Source of the DNA: CAZBKJ01 sp964492495
GTDB lineage: Bacteria > Patescibacteriota > Microgenomatia > UBA1400 > UBA12028
Direction: 5' to 3'
DNA: 64,000 nucleotides
Assembly: GCA_964492495.1 (NCBI GenBank)
Contig: CAZBKJ010000001.1
Coordinates: 17,242 to 81,241, forward strand
Position numbers and translations under genes: made by a program. The notes under the pieces are model-generated. The model made no database searches, was not told the DNA's origin, and saw only the letters and a list, made by a program, of their open reading frames with translations. Below, in pieces: positions 49,409-59,176 of this stretch; within the stretch, counting starts at the first letter, position 1; each line of letters starts with the position of its first letter.

Positions 49409-51033
49409 AAAAATATTTATCCAGCATCAATTTCAAGCTCTATTTTGGGCTTTTTGTGTTGATCACTTTTTGTATCTCAGTTCTTGCAGTTTCACTTCGA
49501 GGCGAGCCGGGAAATCCAATGCGTGAAAATATGAATGAGCACTACTGGAAAGATGAAGGGCCTTTTGAGTTGTCACCAGAACGAGGACGCTTTGCCCTCA
49601 TGTACTCGCTTCTTGAAGATAAATCATTTCAGTTCTCAACTGAGGTTGCTCAGTTTGCCTCACCTGACGTTGCGTATGCCAATGGGCAGTTTGTATCACT
49701 CTTTGCTCCAGCCCTTTCGTATATGATCATGCCCGGATACATTCTCGGGAAAGCTTTTGGATTGTCACAGCTTGGTAGCTATGCAGTGATTAGTTTCTTT
49801 GCGGTTTTGAATATGCTTCTTATTCGTGCAATTTCTGTGCGAATGGGAGCAAATCAAATCGCTTCGGTGATTGCATCTTTGCTATTTTTGTTTGCAAGCC
49901 CAGGGTTTGCGTATGCGGTCTCACTGTACCAACATCATGCGTCGACATTTTTAATCCTCTCATCTATCTACGTTCTTATTCGCTTTCAAAACAAACTCAC
50001 TCTTACCTACGTATGGCTTGCCTGTGCGTTCTCAGTGATGCTTGATAACCCCAATGTCTTTTTCATGTTACCAATTGGTTTATTCGCGTTTGCTCGTTTT
50101 TTCAAAACGGAGAAAGTAAAAGATACTTTGAAGCTTCATATACAACCTCTTGGGTTTATCACGTTGCTCATCATGATACTTCCAATACTCGCGTTCGGAT
50201 ACATCAATTTAAAGTCTTATGGAAGTCCATATAAGCTTGCTGGCACGTCTGCCAATGCCAGTATTATCTTGAAAGAAATGGGATCAGTTGATGTTGATGT
50301 CGCTGACCTGAAGCTAGAGGACACATCCAGTATCGAGGAAGAAGAAGGGGAAGATTCAACGAGTAAAGTTGCTGTTGGATTCTTCAAAACACGCAATATC
50401 TTAAATGGATTGTATATTCATCTAGTCAGTCTTGATCGTGGCACAGTGATTTACACACCAGTCATGTTAGTTGGTCTCTTGGGATTTGTTATCCAAACAA
50501 AACAGCATCAATCATACAAACAGCTACTTATGGCTGTGATTGGTGTCGTTGTCCTTGTGTACTCCATGTGGGGAGACCCGTATGGAGGTTGGGCGTTTGG
50601 ATCAAGATATATGATTCCGGTGTATGCACTACTCAGCATCGGGCTTGCCTTGGTATTAACGCAGTTTCGACACAGATTTTTTGCGCTCCTTTTTATTGCT
50701 GTCCTTGGTGGGTACTCAATTTATGTCAACACAATTGGTGCGTTAACAACCAACCGAATACCACCAAAAGTCCAAGTTTTGTCGCTCGAAGAGACTTCAG
50801 GTGTTCGGCAGCGATACACGTTTACCAGGGGAATGGAGATGCTCAATGAAAACAGATCAAAATCATTTGTGTTCCAAACGATTGGAAAATCATATTCCAG
50901 TGCTTGGGAGTATGCGGTTGCCATTATGGCAGTGATTGGTGCTCCATTGATCCTCTTACTGGCGATGCTCTATCTCTCAGATAAAAAGATCTTTCCAAAA
51001 GTAACAGTTCGATTACGAAAGACCACCAAATAA
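49396..51033 (+). CDS. Polytopic membrane protein, GT-C-like, paralogue of the 63 kb gene
   Basis: About 12 hydrophobic segments; an external acidic loop after the first helix (PERGRFALMYSLLED) is consistent with GT-C enzymes. The blocks SLDRGTVIYTPVM, WGDPYGGWAFGSRYM and NTIGALTTNRIPP match SHDRGVFVYSPVL, FDDPWGGWGFGPRYM and NLVGALTTSAVPP in the truncated gene at 62972. A charged loop (about residues 295-330) separates two membrane halves. Its stop overlaps the next start by one base (TAATG). Confidence 0.75.
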   Translation: MFSLKKYLSSINFKLYFGLFVLITFCISVLAVSLRGEPGNPMRENMNEHYWKDEGPFELSPERGRFALMYSLLEDKSFQFSTEVAQFASPDVAYANGQFVSLFAPALSYMIMPGYILGKAFGLSQLGSYAVISFFAVLNMLLIRAISVRMGANQIASVIASLLFLFASPGFAYAVSLYQHHASTFLILSSIYVLIRFQNKLTLTYVWLACAFSVMLDNPNVFFMLPIGLFAFARFFKTEKVKDTLKLHIQPLGFITLLIMILPILAFGYINLKSYGSPYKLAGTSANASIILKEMGSVDVDVADLKLEDTSSIEEEEGEDSTSKVAVGFFKTRNILNGLYIHLVSLDRGTVIYTPVMLVGLLGFVIQTKQHQSYKQLLMAVIGVVVLVYSMWGDPYGGWAFGSRYMIPVYALLSIGLALVLTQFRHRFFALLFIAVLGGYSIYVNTIGALTTNRIPPKVQVLSLEETSGVRQRYTFTRGMEMLNENRSKSFVFQTIGKSYSSAWEYAVAIMAVIGAPLILLLAMLYLSDKKIFPKVTVRLRKTTK

Positions 51034-52664
51034 TGGCATCCCGATTCTTTGACCCCACCATCACCCTCACTATTTCTGATAAACGTCTTGAACGTTTGAA
51101 GACATTTGGCAGACGTTTCCTTGTACCGACACTGTTTGTAATTTTCATGGTGTTGTCTGTTTGGCATTTTGCCTTTTACCTTCAAAATGGGTTAGGACTC
51201 GCATATAACGATGCCCGCTCGCATTTAGACATCGGTCGTCGTGTAGTCGAAGGTCTCAAACCCGGAATTGCTCAGCTTGGAAGTGTGTGGCTGCCGTTGC
51301 CACACATTTTGATGATCCCTACTATCTGGAATGATTTTATGTGGCATTCTGGAATGTCGGGTGCAATTCAGTCCATGATCTCGTACATTGCGACAGCACT
51401 TCTTGTGTATAAAATTCTTGAGAAACTGCAGGTTGGACTTGTTGGCAGAATTGCCGGAACTCTTCTTTTTGCAACAAACTTAAACATTTTGTACTTGCAG
51501 TCAACTGCAATGACTGAGCTTCTGCTGATCGCGACGATGACGGCAGCTGCATATGAGCTCATTAAGTATCATGAGGATAACTCTATTTACACACTGATTA
51601 AATGTTCGGTATGGGTAATGCTTTCGACCTTAAATCGCTATGATGGATGGTTTTTGGCTTTTGCAGCATTAGCGTTGATTACTGTTCATTTGTGGAGACA
51701 GAAAAAGTTTGCGAAAAGCGAAGGGATCTTTTTCTTGTATAACACGCTAGCAGGATTTGGAATATTTCTATGGATCGTGTGGAATGCTGCAATTTTTAAG
51801 GACCCATTATATTTTGCGTTTGGCCCGTACTCTGCACATGCACAGCAAGAACAGATTGAGGCTGCTGGCCAGCTGATTACCAAACACGATTGGGGACAGT
51901 CACTACAAAGTTATGGCTATGCGATGTTTTATAACAACAACACGTTCTTTGCAATCTTAGCGTTGTTTGGAATGGTGCTTCTCATGCTTGATAAGAAAAT
52001 TCCGATTGCTCTACGACTCTCGTCACTCATCCTCATGGCTCCATTTGTGTTTAACGTCCTTGCCCTGTATTTGGGTCACTCGGTGCTTTTTATCCAAGGA
52101 ATCAACGGTGATACTTGGTTTAACGTGCGCTATGGAATTATGATGATGCCTACAGTTGCCATTTATGTCGGTTACTTGGTTCACCGAGTGAAGTCATATC
52201 GTGGGGTACTCCTGGGGTTATTGTTGTTTGTCAGCTTCTTTGCCGTTACAAGTGGCGACATCGTCACGATTGATGATGGGCGAGTCGGTTCGAGTCAAAA
52301 AAATGTATCTGAAGTTGCTGGGTGGCTTCAGACACGAGCAAAGGATGAAAAAGGGTTTATCTTGATCTCTGCGGCCTCACATGATGCCATTATCTTCTCT
52401 TCAAACTTACCAATGAAACGATTTATTCATGAAGGAACTGGTGCATACTGGGAAAGTGCAACAACTTCTCCGGATCGTTGGGCACGATGGATTGTCATGA
52501 GAACCAATGATGAAAATGATCAGACATTTAAATTGATGAAAAAAACCGGTGTACTGTATAAGTACAACCTTGTCGATTCATATCCATTTGCCGATATCTA
52601 TGAACTGAAAGATCAGTATCTGGATATCTTGCAAACTGAACCAGTACTTGGGCGACAAAAGTAA
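51033..52664 (+). CDS. GT-C family membrane glycosyltransferase (PMT_2/ArnT-like)
   Basis: This multi-pass protein has an early external motif NDARSHLDIGRR (about residues 53-64), with the acidic residue expected in the catalytic loop, followed by GSVWLPLPHILMIP, like the PxP/HPP region of GT39-type enzymes. A soluble C-terminal part of about 130 residues follows. It probably transfers a sugar from a polyprenyl phosphate to the growing glycan outside the membrane. Confidence 0.78.
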   Translation: MASRFFDPTITLTISDKRLERLKTFGRRFLVPTLFVIFMVLSVWHFAFYLQNGLGLAYNDARSHLDIGRRVVEGLKPGIAQLGSVWLPLPHILMIPTIWNDFMWHSGMSGAIQSMISYIATALLVYKILEKLQVGLVGRIAGTLLFATNLNILYLQSTAMTELLLIATMTAAAYELIKYHEDNSIYTLIKCSVWVMLSTLNRYDGWFLAFAALALITVHLWRQKKFAKSEGIFFLYNTLAGFGIFLWIVWNAAIFKDPLYFAFGPYSAHAQQEQIEAAGQLITKHDWGQSLQSYGYAMFYNNNTFFAILALFGMVLLMLDKKIPIALRLSSLILMAPFVFNVLALYLGHSVLFIQGINGDTWFNVRYGIMMMPTVAIYVGYLVHRVKSYRGVLLGLLLFVSFFAVTSGDIVTIDDGRVGSSQKNVSEVAGWLQTRAKDEKGFILISAASHDAIIFSSNLPMKRFIHEGTGAYWESATTSPDRWARWIVMRTNDENDQTFKLMKKTGVLYKYNLVDSYPFADIYELKDQYLDILQTEPVLGRQK

Positions 52665-52672
52665 ACTTTTTT

Positions 52673-53440
52673 ATGACAACTTCACAAACTACGACCGTTG
52701 GCATTATTCTCGCCGCTGGAAAAGGGACGAGGCTCAAGTCTACTGATCGCAACAAAACGAGTCTGCTTGTTGCTGGAAAGCCACTGGTTGTGTATGGAGT
52801 AGAGCTCTACAAACAAGTTGTCGATACCATAATCGTCGTCGTTGGGGCGTTCGCACAGAGCGTCAAAGATAGCATTACTGATTCAGTTTTGTACGTTGTT
52901 CAAGACCCACAACAAGGTACAGGACAAGCATTACAGATTGCTGTTCATTCACTAAAAACAACCGTGCCTGATGCATCGATTGTCTTTGTCGGACATGGCG
53001 ATCATATGATGCACTATACGGTCGAAATTTTGGGAACCATGAAGGAACTGCTTCTGAAAAAAAATGCTGCGATTGTAATGGCAACGACAACACACCCAGA
53101 TCCAAATTCACTCGCATGGGGACGAGTGATTTGTGGAGAAGATGGAAGAGTGCTTAAAATCGTCGAGCAAAAGGACGCTAGCGAGAAGGAGCGAGCTGTC
53201 AATCGAATTAATCCTGCGATGTATTGTTTTTCTGCAAAATTTTTATTTGAGTACATTGATACGCTTGTTCCATCACCAGTCACTGGGGAATATTATTTGA
53301 CCGATTTAATTGAGATTGCTGTCAAACACAATCTGCGGGTTGAATCCTGCGAGGTACCATTCTCATCGGTAGGAACCGGAGTAAATACTCCAGAACAACT
53401 TGAACAGACGGATAAAAATGTCCGTTCTGCTATCCAGTAA
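52673..53440 (+). CDS. GlmU-like sugar-1-phosphate nucleotidyltransferase
   Basis: An NDP-sugar pyrophosphorylase with the nucleotide-binding start GIILAAGKGTRLKS, the QDPQQGTGQAL segment typical of UDP-HexNAc pyrophosphorylases such as the GlmU N-terminal domain, and the metal-binding region VFVGHGDH. The left-handed beta-helix acetyltransferase domain of GlmU is absent, so only nucleotide-sugar formation is expected. It probably supplies an activated HexNAc to this operon. Length 255. Confidence 0.85.
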   Translation: MTTSQTTTVGIILAAGKGTRLKSTDRNKTSLLVAGKPLVVYGVELYKQVVDTIIVVVGAFAQSVKDSITDSVLYVVQDPQQGTGQALQIAVHSLKTTVPDASIVFVGHGDHMMHYTVEILGTMKELLLKKNAAIVMATTTHPDPNSLAWGRVICGEDGRVLKIVEQKDASEKERAVNRINPAMYCFSAKFLFEYIDTLVPSPVTGEYYLTDLIEIAVKHNLRVESCEVPFSSVGTGVNTPEQLEQTDKNVRSAIQ

Positions 53441-53456
53441 CAGCATACACATTCCC

Positions 53457-54488
53457 ATGTCCGAACTACGCGCACACAAACCACCAGGTCTATTTTCATG
53501 TTTAGCTACACAAGGAACACTGGATGTGCGTGGCAATGGGGCAAATGTTACAGAGAGCCTGGAAACAGTTGCAGCAAAGACCGCCGCCTTGAATACCCCA
53601 CAATTTTTGCACGATACTTTTTTATCAAAAGAAAACGACGAAGAAGGAAGAATTCTAGAACACATACAAACGGCTGATGGAGTGATTGTGCTCTATTGGC
53701 CAACAGGTCCATATTCTGATGGTTCTGTCATGATCTTAGCGGGACGTGATGTTGATCCCTTGGTTACAACGATCCCCACAGAACCAATCTATGCATTTTC
53801 GAAAGAAACACAAAAACTCTACTGGGAACTCTTTATCAAAACGCTCGATACGCTTCGCGAATGTGTGGATCCACACACCTATCTTGTTTTTTTAACGGAG
53901 AACTGTGTTGATCAATATTCCAATGAAACCTATAGAACATCGCGAACCTTGGGATCGCCACACGGCCAAGTAGTGCCTCTGAAAAGATCTGCAGTTGATC
54001 AGAGTAAATATACAGAGGTAGAGCACCTTCGTGATGAGCGACAGTTGCTGTCGAGTCAAAGCTTTCGAGAGGTATCGGAAGCGATTTCAAAAAAACTCGA
54101 AACGCCTTTCTATTATCCTGACGAGAATGGATATCCAATGGGTTATTCTTTTTATCTTCCGGAAGACTTCACACAGATCACAGAAGTGTTGGCGACCCAT
54201 CACAAAGCGTATGCAGAAGAAATCACAAAAAATCTTGACGAATTAACCCGGGATTTTGTCTATACGGTCATTCCACAGCCTTCATACCGTTTGTATATTC
54301 ACCGAGAAAATTCCACAGGGAAACTTTTGTGTACCATCGCGCCCGAAATTATTTCATCTGCTGGTGTCATGGAAACGCTGGGTATTAATCACTACCGGCG
54401 TCTTGATGCTCCCAGTCATCTTTCAAGCGAAGAAGAAATGAAGATTCGTACATGTATCCAACAAATGGTACAGAGATCAAGAAACTAG
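53457..54488 (+). CDS. Unknown protein with distant GalT/HIT-like motif
   Basis: I do not recognise the family. One block, RTLGSPHGQVVPL (about residue 170-182), recalls the HPHxQ active-site motif of GalT-like nucleotidyltransferases of the HIT superfamily; here the first His is Ser. The neighbouring nucleotidyltransferase gene makes a sugar-nucleotide role attractive, but this is a weak guess. The start is uncertain: the ATG at 53457 does not overlap the previous gene; 53418 is an alternative that overlaps by 23 bases. It ends the operon. Confidence 0.6.
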   Translation: MSELRAHKPPGLFSCLATQGTLDVRGNGANVTESLETVAAKTAALNTPQFLHDTFLSKENDEEGRILEHIQTADGVIVLYWPTGPYSDGSVMILAGRDVDPLVTTIPTEPIYAFSKETQKLYWELFIKTLDTLRECVDPHTYLVFLTENCVDQYSNETYRTSRTLGSPHGQVVPLKRSAVDQSKYTEVEHLRDERQLLSSQSFREVSEAISKKLETPFYYPDENGYPMGYSFYLPEDFTQITEVLATHHKAYAEEITKNLDELTRDFVYTVIPQPSYRLYIHRENSTGKLLCTIAPEIISSAGVMETLGINHYRRLDAPSHLSSEEEMKIRTCIQQMVQRSRN

Positions 54489-54496
54489 CGTTCTTT

Positions 54497-54505
54497 TGCT
54501 ATAAT
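54497..54505 (+). promoter_or_regulatory. Extended -10 of a predicted leaderless transcript
   Basis: TGCTATAAT is a perfect extended -10. It ends six bases before the ATG at 54512, overlapping the end region of the previous gene. Confidence 0.75.
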
Positions 54506-54511
54506 GTATAT

Positions 54512-55762
54512 ATGTACAAATATAGGCTTTTAGTTGCCTTCCTTTTCACCATCGTTTTCTTTACAATTACTCCTGTGACTTTTGCCAAGAATGCATATCC
54601 ATGGTGGGAAATTCAATCTGTCGATACGATGAAGTTTTCCCGTGATATAAGTCGTCAGGTTTTAGAAGATCCAAAAGCGTTTGAAAAGAGTATCGATACA
54701 CAAGTCAAAAACATTGCTGATCTTGGTGCAACACATATTGGGATCGCTACTCCCTATGACGATGAGTTCTTGCCAGTCATGAATTTGTGGGTCTATACGG
54801 CTCGTAAGTACGGACTTTCTATTTGGTTTCGGGGCAACTTTTCGGGTTGGGAAAAATGGTTTGGTTACGAACAAATTACTAGAGAAGAACACTTGGAGAA
54901 AACTCGATCGTTTATCATCAAACACCCAGGACTTTTTGAAGATGGTGACTTTTTCTCTCCATGCCCTGAATGTGAAAACGGTGGCCCTGGTGACCCACGA
55001 TTTACCCAGGATGTGCGAGGGCATCGAAACTTCCTGATAGCAGAACACACAGTCGCGAAGCAATCGTTTAAGGAGATTGGGAAGCGTGTCGATACGTCAC
55101 TCAATTCCATGAATGGTGATGTGGCTCGTTTGATTATGGATCCTGACACTACACGTGAACTTGGTGGAATCGTGACGATCGACCACTACGTGAAAACTCC
55201 AGAACAACTTATCAGAGATACCAGGGAAATTGCGCAGAGTAGTCAGGGACTCATTTTCTTTGGGGAACTTGGTGTTCCAATACCTGATATTCACGGAACG
55301 ATGAGCCAAAAAGAGCAGGCTGATTGGATAGCGGACGTTTTCTTTCGACTTGCGTTGGAAGAGAAAGTCATTGGGATTAATTACTGGGTGAACATGGATA
55401 GTTCCACAGCCCTCTGGGACGAGTTTGGAAAACCAAAGGAAGCTGTTGCTGTTGTGCGCTCGTATTTTAAACCTCGAGTAATCGAAGGTACGGTTGTCTC
55501 AAACGACAAAAAACCTCTTGTTGATGCGACGATTAAAGGGCAGTACAGACTGACACATACTGATCAAAAAGGAAAGTTTGCCTTGCCAATACTGCCAGCT
55601 GACAAAGAGATTTCCGTATTTGCACAGGATCATCGCTCAAAAAAGATAACACTTGCAAAAGGTGACTCGTATTCCGTCACCCTTCTCTCATCGCAGAGCG
55701 GGTTGCTTCATCAATTTTTCGACAAGATTCGCGATCTTGTGCCAGACTGGATCTGGCAATAG
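54512..55762 (+). CDS. Secreted glycoside-hydrolase-like protein with carboxypeptidase-regulatory-like domain
   Basis: A signal peptide (residues 1-25, ending TFAKN) leads to a domain of about 300 residues that looks like a TIM barrel of a glycoside hydrolase: strands VKNIADLGATHIGIATPY, GLSIWFRGNFSGWEKWFG, SLNSMNG, GIVTIDHYV and IFFGELGVP, the last with a Glu that could be catalytic, then VIGINYW. The C-terminal 80 residues form a CarboxypepD_reg-like beta sandwich (VEGTV, VDATIKGQYRLTHTDQKGKF). It has its own promoter and could trim or remodel surface glycans. Confidence 0.7.
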   Translation: MYKYRLLVAFLFTIVFFTITPVTFAKNAYPWWEIQSVDTMKFSRDISRQVLEDPKAFEKSIDTQVKNIADLGATHIGIATPYDDEFLPVMNLWVYTARKYGLSIWFRGNFSGWEKWFGYEQITREEHLEKTRSFIIKHPGLFEDGDFFSPCPECENGGPGDPRFTQDVRGHRNFLIAEHTVAKQSFKEIGKRVDTSLNSMNGDVARLIMDPDTTRELGGIVTIDHYVKTPEQLIRDTREIAQSSQGLIFFGELGVPIPDIHGTMSQKEQADWIADVFFRLALEEKVIGINYWVNMDSSTALWDEFGKPKEAVAVVRSYFKPRVIEGTVVSNDKKPLVDATIKGQYRLTHTDQKGKFALPILPADKEISVFAQDHRSKKITLAKGDSYSVTLLSSQSGLLHQFFDKIRDLVPDWIWQ

Positions 55763-55814
55763 GTTGTCATTTTTCTCCAAAAACGAGTGCTTTGTGCGTC
55801 TTATGTCCTATAGC

Positions 55815-55843
55815 TTGATAAATTGGGTATTATTTGGTATTAT
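55815..55843 (+). promoter_or_regulatory. -35/-10 promoter of the LAATG surface protein
   Basis: TTGATA (55815-55820), 17 bases, TATTAT (55838-55843) with TGG just before the -10. The leader to the ATG at 55874 would be about 24 bases. Confidence 0.7.
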
Positions 55844-55873
55844 TACGTCCGATATATATAACTATTCGGAAAT

Positions 55874-56485
55874 ATGCATAGTACTTCCATGTCATTGAAG
55901 CTTCAGCGACTCTTTGTTGCAAGCTTTATAGCTCTATTTTTCATGTGGAGTGTTCGCAGTGTATCAGCTCTTGAAGCCCCATCGTTTCCGTCATGTGAAA
56001 GCCCACAAGGTGAGGTTCGTGCGTCCTATGCAGAAGGAGTGCACGGAATTGCGGGAAACTCTGGAGAGTTTCGAGGATCTGATACGGTATATACCGTTTC
56101 AGGAAACCAAGTTTTGCAGTGTTTTTGTCCTGCGAGTAGTGACGGTATTCAGACAAACTGGTGGAAAGTAGAAAACATTTCAGAAACAGAGAAAGACTCT
56201 TTTATTAGACAGGGATGGATATATATTCCCAATGGTGCACTATGGGGACTTGATCCTGCTCCCTACCTTGCAAAAAATGAAGCTTTCTTTTGTGGGGATA
56301 GAGGTGGTGGAAGTTCTTCCTCATCTTCAAACTCTTCGGGCTCTTCAACTTCTAGTTCAGGGGAAGTGCTTGGCTTAGCAGCAACTGGACGATCAGCCAC
56401 GCGACTGGCAGCATTCACGGGACTCGGAATGCTTCTTGTCGGTAGCTATTTGGTCGCTTCACGAAAAAAGAAACTGCACAACTAA
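55874..56485 (+). CDS. Secreted protein with LAATG sorting signal
   Basis: Signal peptide (about residues 8-33, ending VSALEA), a globular region of about 110 residues with several Cys, a Ser/Gly-rich linker (about 143-165), then VLGLAATGRSATRLA, a hydrophobic helix and a final RKKK. This is the layout of a sortase substrate; LAATG fits the LAxTG consensus of class E sortases. The sortase at 37940 is a candidate partner. A second ATG at 55889 is possible. The globular part is of unknown fold. Confidence 0.8.
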   Translation: MHSTSMSLKLQRLFVASFIALFFMWSVRSVSALEAPSFPSCESPQGEVRASYAEGVHGIAGNSGEFRGSDTVYTVSGNQVLQCFCPASSDGIQTNWWKVENISETEKDSFIRQGWIYIPNGALWGLDPAPYLAKNEAFFCGDRGGGSSSSSSNSSGSSTSSSGEVLGLAATGRSATRLAAFTGLGMLLVGSYLVASRKKKLHN

Positions 56486-56501
56486 ATTTTCAAAGCACCG
56501 T

Positions 56502-58532
56502 TTATGGACTTATTCCAGGATGTGGTCCTGGTGGTAGTGAGGATGTGAATGTATCTATCCAGTCACCCGCGCTGTCCGTGTCACTTGTCGTATCTGATCG
56601 TGCTATTGAATGACCTTCAAGGACGGTTGGAACTGCGGGATTGAAGGCATCCACATTTGCTCCCCAACTTACGCCATCCCGTACGATTGAATTTGGATCT
56701 TTGAGTAGAACTGCATCTGAGACATTTCCGAGCCCGTTTCCAATAGGCTGTCCTAGGAAGGACAGATATGTTCCGCCTGGGTATCCCCAAAACGTTGCTG
56801 TGGTTTGATCAGGAGTCACGATCACGAACGATTTGGGTGGAAGAAAGATATCACTGGTTGAGAGGATGTTTTCTGTTCCAGACCCATCAGTAAGAGTCCA
56901 ATTTTTCAAGTTCACTGGAATTGCAGAGTTGTTATAGATTTCTACCCATTCATTGAGTTCTTCTGTTCCTCTGTCAGGCGCAACATCATAGTAGACTTCT
57001 GTTATTTGGAGTGTTGGCGATACTGTTCCAAGGACATAGGTTTGATTTTCTGGTGGAAGTAAAATATTCGTTGTTGTTTCTCCGCTTGTAAGTATTTTGG
57101 AACTCACCATATCGAAGGCAAACTCCAGTTCTCCATCACCATCAGGTGTAAAGGTAAATGATCCAAGTGTCACCTCGCTATCACTTGTACTGTATGGGGT
57201 GCTTGGGTTTGCAAGCTGGGCAAGAACCAACCGTCTGCCGGTAGGTGTTGTGTTGATTTCTGAAATGATATTGGAAAGACCTGGAACGCTTGCGGGGACA
57301 AATGCAAGATCAGCTGGAATGTTTCCTGCTATATCAATAAACGTTTGTACCCCAATGACTTGGTAGGACTGTGTATTGACTCGAAGCGGGATTGTTTGTG
57401 GAACATCCTGTGGGAATGCGATGAGTGCATTTGGCATCGTCAGTGTCGCTCCAGATGGTGGAACAGGACTTGGGGTTGGTGATGTTTGGACAATCACCGG
57501 TGTAGGTACTGGGGTTGGAGTAGGTGTCGGGCTAGGCGTTGGTGTCGAAGTTGGCTCAACAGATGGTGTTGGGGTTGGTGTTGGTTGTGGTGTAGTGTCA
57601 GGCGTCGGTGATGGTGCTGTTGTCGGGGTTGGTGTTGGTGGCGCTGGTGTTGGGCTAGGTGTAGCTGTTGGGTCGATCGTTGGCTCTGGAGTCGCAGTAG
57701 GGGTAGGCTCGATTGTTGGCACAAGAGTTGGAGTCGGTGTGACTATTGGGGTTGCAGTCGGCTCTGGTGTTGGTGTGGGTGTAGGTTCGAGTGTTGGGGT
57801 TGGGCTTGGTTCTACCGTCGGAGTCGGTGAGGCTGATGGGGTTGGTGACGAGCCTCCTGTCCACTGTCCTGCATTGATCGTCTGCGTTAGGATCGCGGTA
57901 TCTTCATACCCTCCACCTTGGCTTGCGAGGTTTTGTTGCTTGCCGTTGATCAATATCATGAACGGACAAGAAGCATTGGAAAGTTCTTCACTTGTTGTCC
58001 CTGGTAAAGAGAATACTGCCTCGTACCAGTGTTCATTTTCCAGATACTCGCTATTGATCATGTAGGGAATAGTGTTTGGGATCGAAAGATCAGGAGTTAC
58101 AAAATCTTGATTGACAAACATATCCTCAAACAATCCTGAATAGAGCTGCGTGGTCACGACATCATTGGTTTCATTGACGCGTTTGTAGGCAAGCGAAATC
58201 TCGACAGCTTCACACAGAGGAACTCCTGGCGATATCGCTGACTTCAGGCTGTATGACAGAGCTACTGGTCCTTCTTTTTGGACAAAAAAAGAACGAGTGA
58301 GTGAGTTTTGTGGTGTGATTTTTTGTGACGAGAGTACATCTGGCTCATCACCTTCACGGACATTGATGAGTAAGCTTGATGCGTAGGCAGTATTGATTCG
58401 TGAGAACTCTTTGTCAAAGTATAGTGAGGATGAGGTAGGAACAAGTGGCATTGCCAAGGTCAAGACAAAAAAAGCAATGCGTAGTGCGTGTGTAAAGAGT
58501 TTTGTAGTGTGAATCGTCGTGAGTCTACTCAT
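56502..58532 (-). CDS. Surface protein with Pro/Thr linker, cohesin-like and lamin-tail domains
   Basis: A signal peptide (about residues 13-50) is followed by an unknown N-terminal domain, a 120-residue Pro/Thr/Ser linker (about 227-347), a cohesin-like beta sandwich (about 360-492, [20 protein letters not shown] read in blocks) and a C-terminal lamin-tail domain (about 507-657: [37 protein letters not shown]). The linker is probably O-glycosylated. It overlaps the signal peptidase gene by one base (TAATG), so the two are translationally coupled. Confidence 0.8.
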   Translation of the reverse strand: MSRLTTIHTTKLFTHALRIAFFVLTLAMPLVPTSSSLYFDKEFSRINTAYASSLLINVREGDEPDVLSSQKITPQNSLTRSFFVQKEGPVALSYSLKSAISPGVPLCEAVEISLAYKRVNETNDVVTTQLYSGLFEDMFVNQDFVTPDLSIPNTIPYMINSEYLENEHWYEAVFSLPGTTSEELSNASCPFMILINGKQQNLASQGGGYEDTAILTQTINAGQWTGGSSPTPSASPTPTVEPSPTPTLEPTPTPTPEPTATPIVTPTPTLVPTIEPTPTATPEPTIDPTATPSPTPAPPTPTPTTAPSPTPDTTPQPTPTPTPSVEPTSTPTPSPTPTPTPVPTPVIVQTSPTPSPVPPSGATLTMPNALIAFPQDVPQTIPLRVNTQSYQVIGVQTFIDIAGNIPADLAFVPASVPGLSNIISEINTTPTGRRLVLAQLANPSTPYSTSDSEVTLGSFTFTPDGDGELEFAFDMVSSKILTSGETTTNILLPPENQTYVLGTVSPTLQITEVYYDVAPDRGTEELNEWVEIYNNSAIPVNLKNWTLTDGSGTENILSTSDIFLPPKSFVIVTPDQTTATFWGYPGGTYLSFLGQPIGNGLGNVSDAVLLKDPNSIVRDGVSWGANVDAFNPAVPTVLEGHSIARSDTTSDTDSAGDWIDTFTSSLPPGPHPGISP
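57490..57845 (-). repeat. Coding microsatellite for the Pro/Thr linker
   Basis: About 350 bases of imperfect hexamer repeats, read on the minus strand as CCAACA/CCGACT/CCTACA-type units encoding PT, PTP, PSPTP and EPTPTP. The codons vary, so the repeat is kept at protein level more than DNA level, but length change by slippage is likely. Confidence 0.85.
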
Positions 58533-59077
58533 TAGGTGATCTGTGTTTCTTTTGGTCTAAATACTTTTGTAACTTCGTTTTTAATACTCAAAATTTCTGA
58601 GTAGGCGAGAATTGTAGCAGGAATAATTACCAATGCAATAAACCCTACTTGTGTCTGCGCATACACAATAATTTTCCCAACGTACGGCAAATAGGTGACT
58701 ACTTTTCCAACTACTTGCGACTCTTCTATTGGATCTTGATCTGCATCTTCGTTGGCATCTCCTTTTAAGAAATAGAGGGTTTTTCCCTCTTCGTCACTTG
58801 GTTTTTTTGAGACAACTCGGTGGGTGACAGTACGCTGTGTGTCAATCTTGGACGTCACAGTGAGCACATCACCAGGTTCATACGTAGCAAAACTTTTCAC
58901 AAATACGAGTCCTCCAGTCGGGATCGCGGGTTCCATCGACCCAGAGAGTACTGCAAACGATCGCAACCCTACAGGGTTATTGGTCTTTGAGAGCAACAGT
59001 AACCCACTCACTGCCAGGACTACGAAGACAGCAACGATAGAGATGCCGGTAGAAAAAATAGAAAGTGCTGTTTTCAT
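58532..59077 (-). CDS. SipW-like signal peptidase I (Ser-His type)
   Basis: A type I signal peptidase of the ER/SipW group, which uses a His in place of the bacterial Lys. The nucleophile is in SGSMEPAI (near residue 46), the His in RTVTHRVV (near residue 85), and the KGDANEDAD region is also conserved. Two membrane helices flank the catalytic domain (about residues 10-30 and 143-163). Its gene lies between two TasA/camelysin-like genes and a surface-protein gene, which are its probable substrates, as in the Bacillus tapA-sipW-tasA operon. Confidence 0.9.
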   Translation of the reverse strand: MKTALSIFSTGISIVAVFVVLAVSGLLLLSKTNNPVGLRSFAVLSGSMEPAIPTGGLVFVKSFATYEPGDVLTVTSKIDTQRTVTHRVVSKKPSDEEGKTLYFLKGDANEDADQDPIEESQVVGKVVTYLPYVGKIIVYAQTQVGFIALVIIPATILAYSEILSIKNEVTKVFRPKETQIT

Positions 59078-59176
59078 TTGTGTCAGAGTCCGCTTTGCTG
59101 CTGTATCGTGCTAGGGGCTCCATTGCTGGAACCCCTAGCTTTCAATTCAAATTACATTACCTTCAAACCTCAACCG

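Noticed and set aside
57376..58065. 229-codon Gly/Val-rich frame opposite the Pro/Thr linker
   Set aside because: It is the antisense image of the Pro/Thr repeat; Gly-Val repeats arise automatically and no promoter or ribosome binding site is seen.
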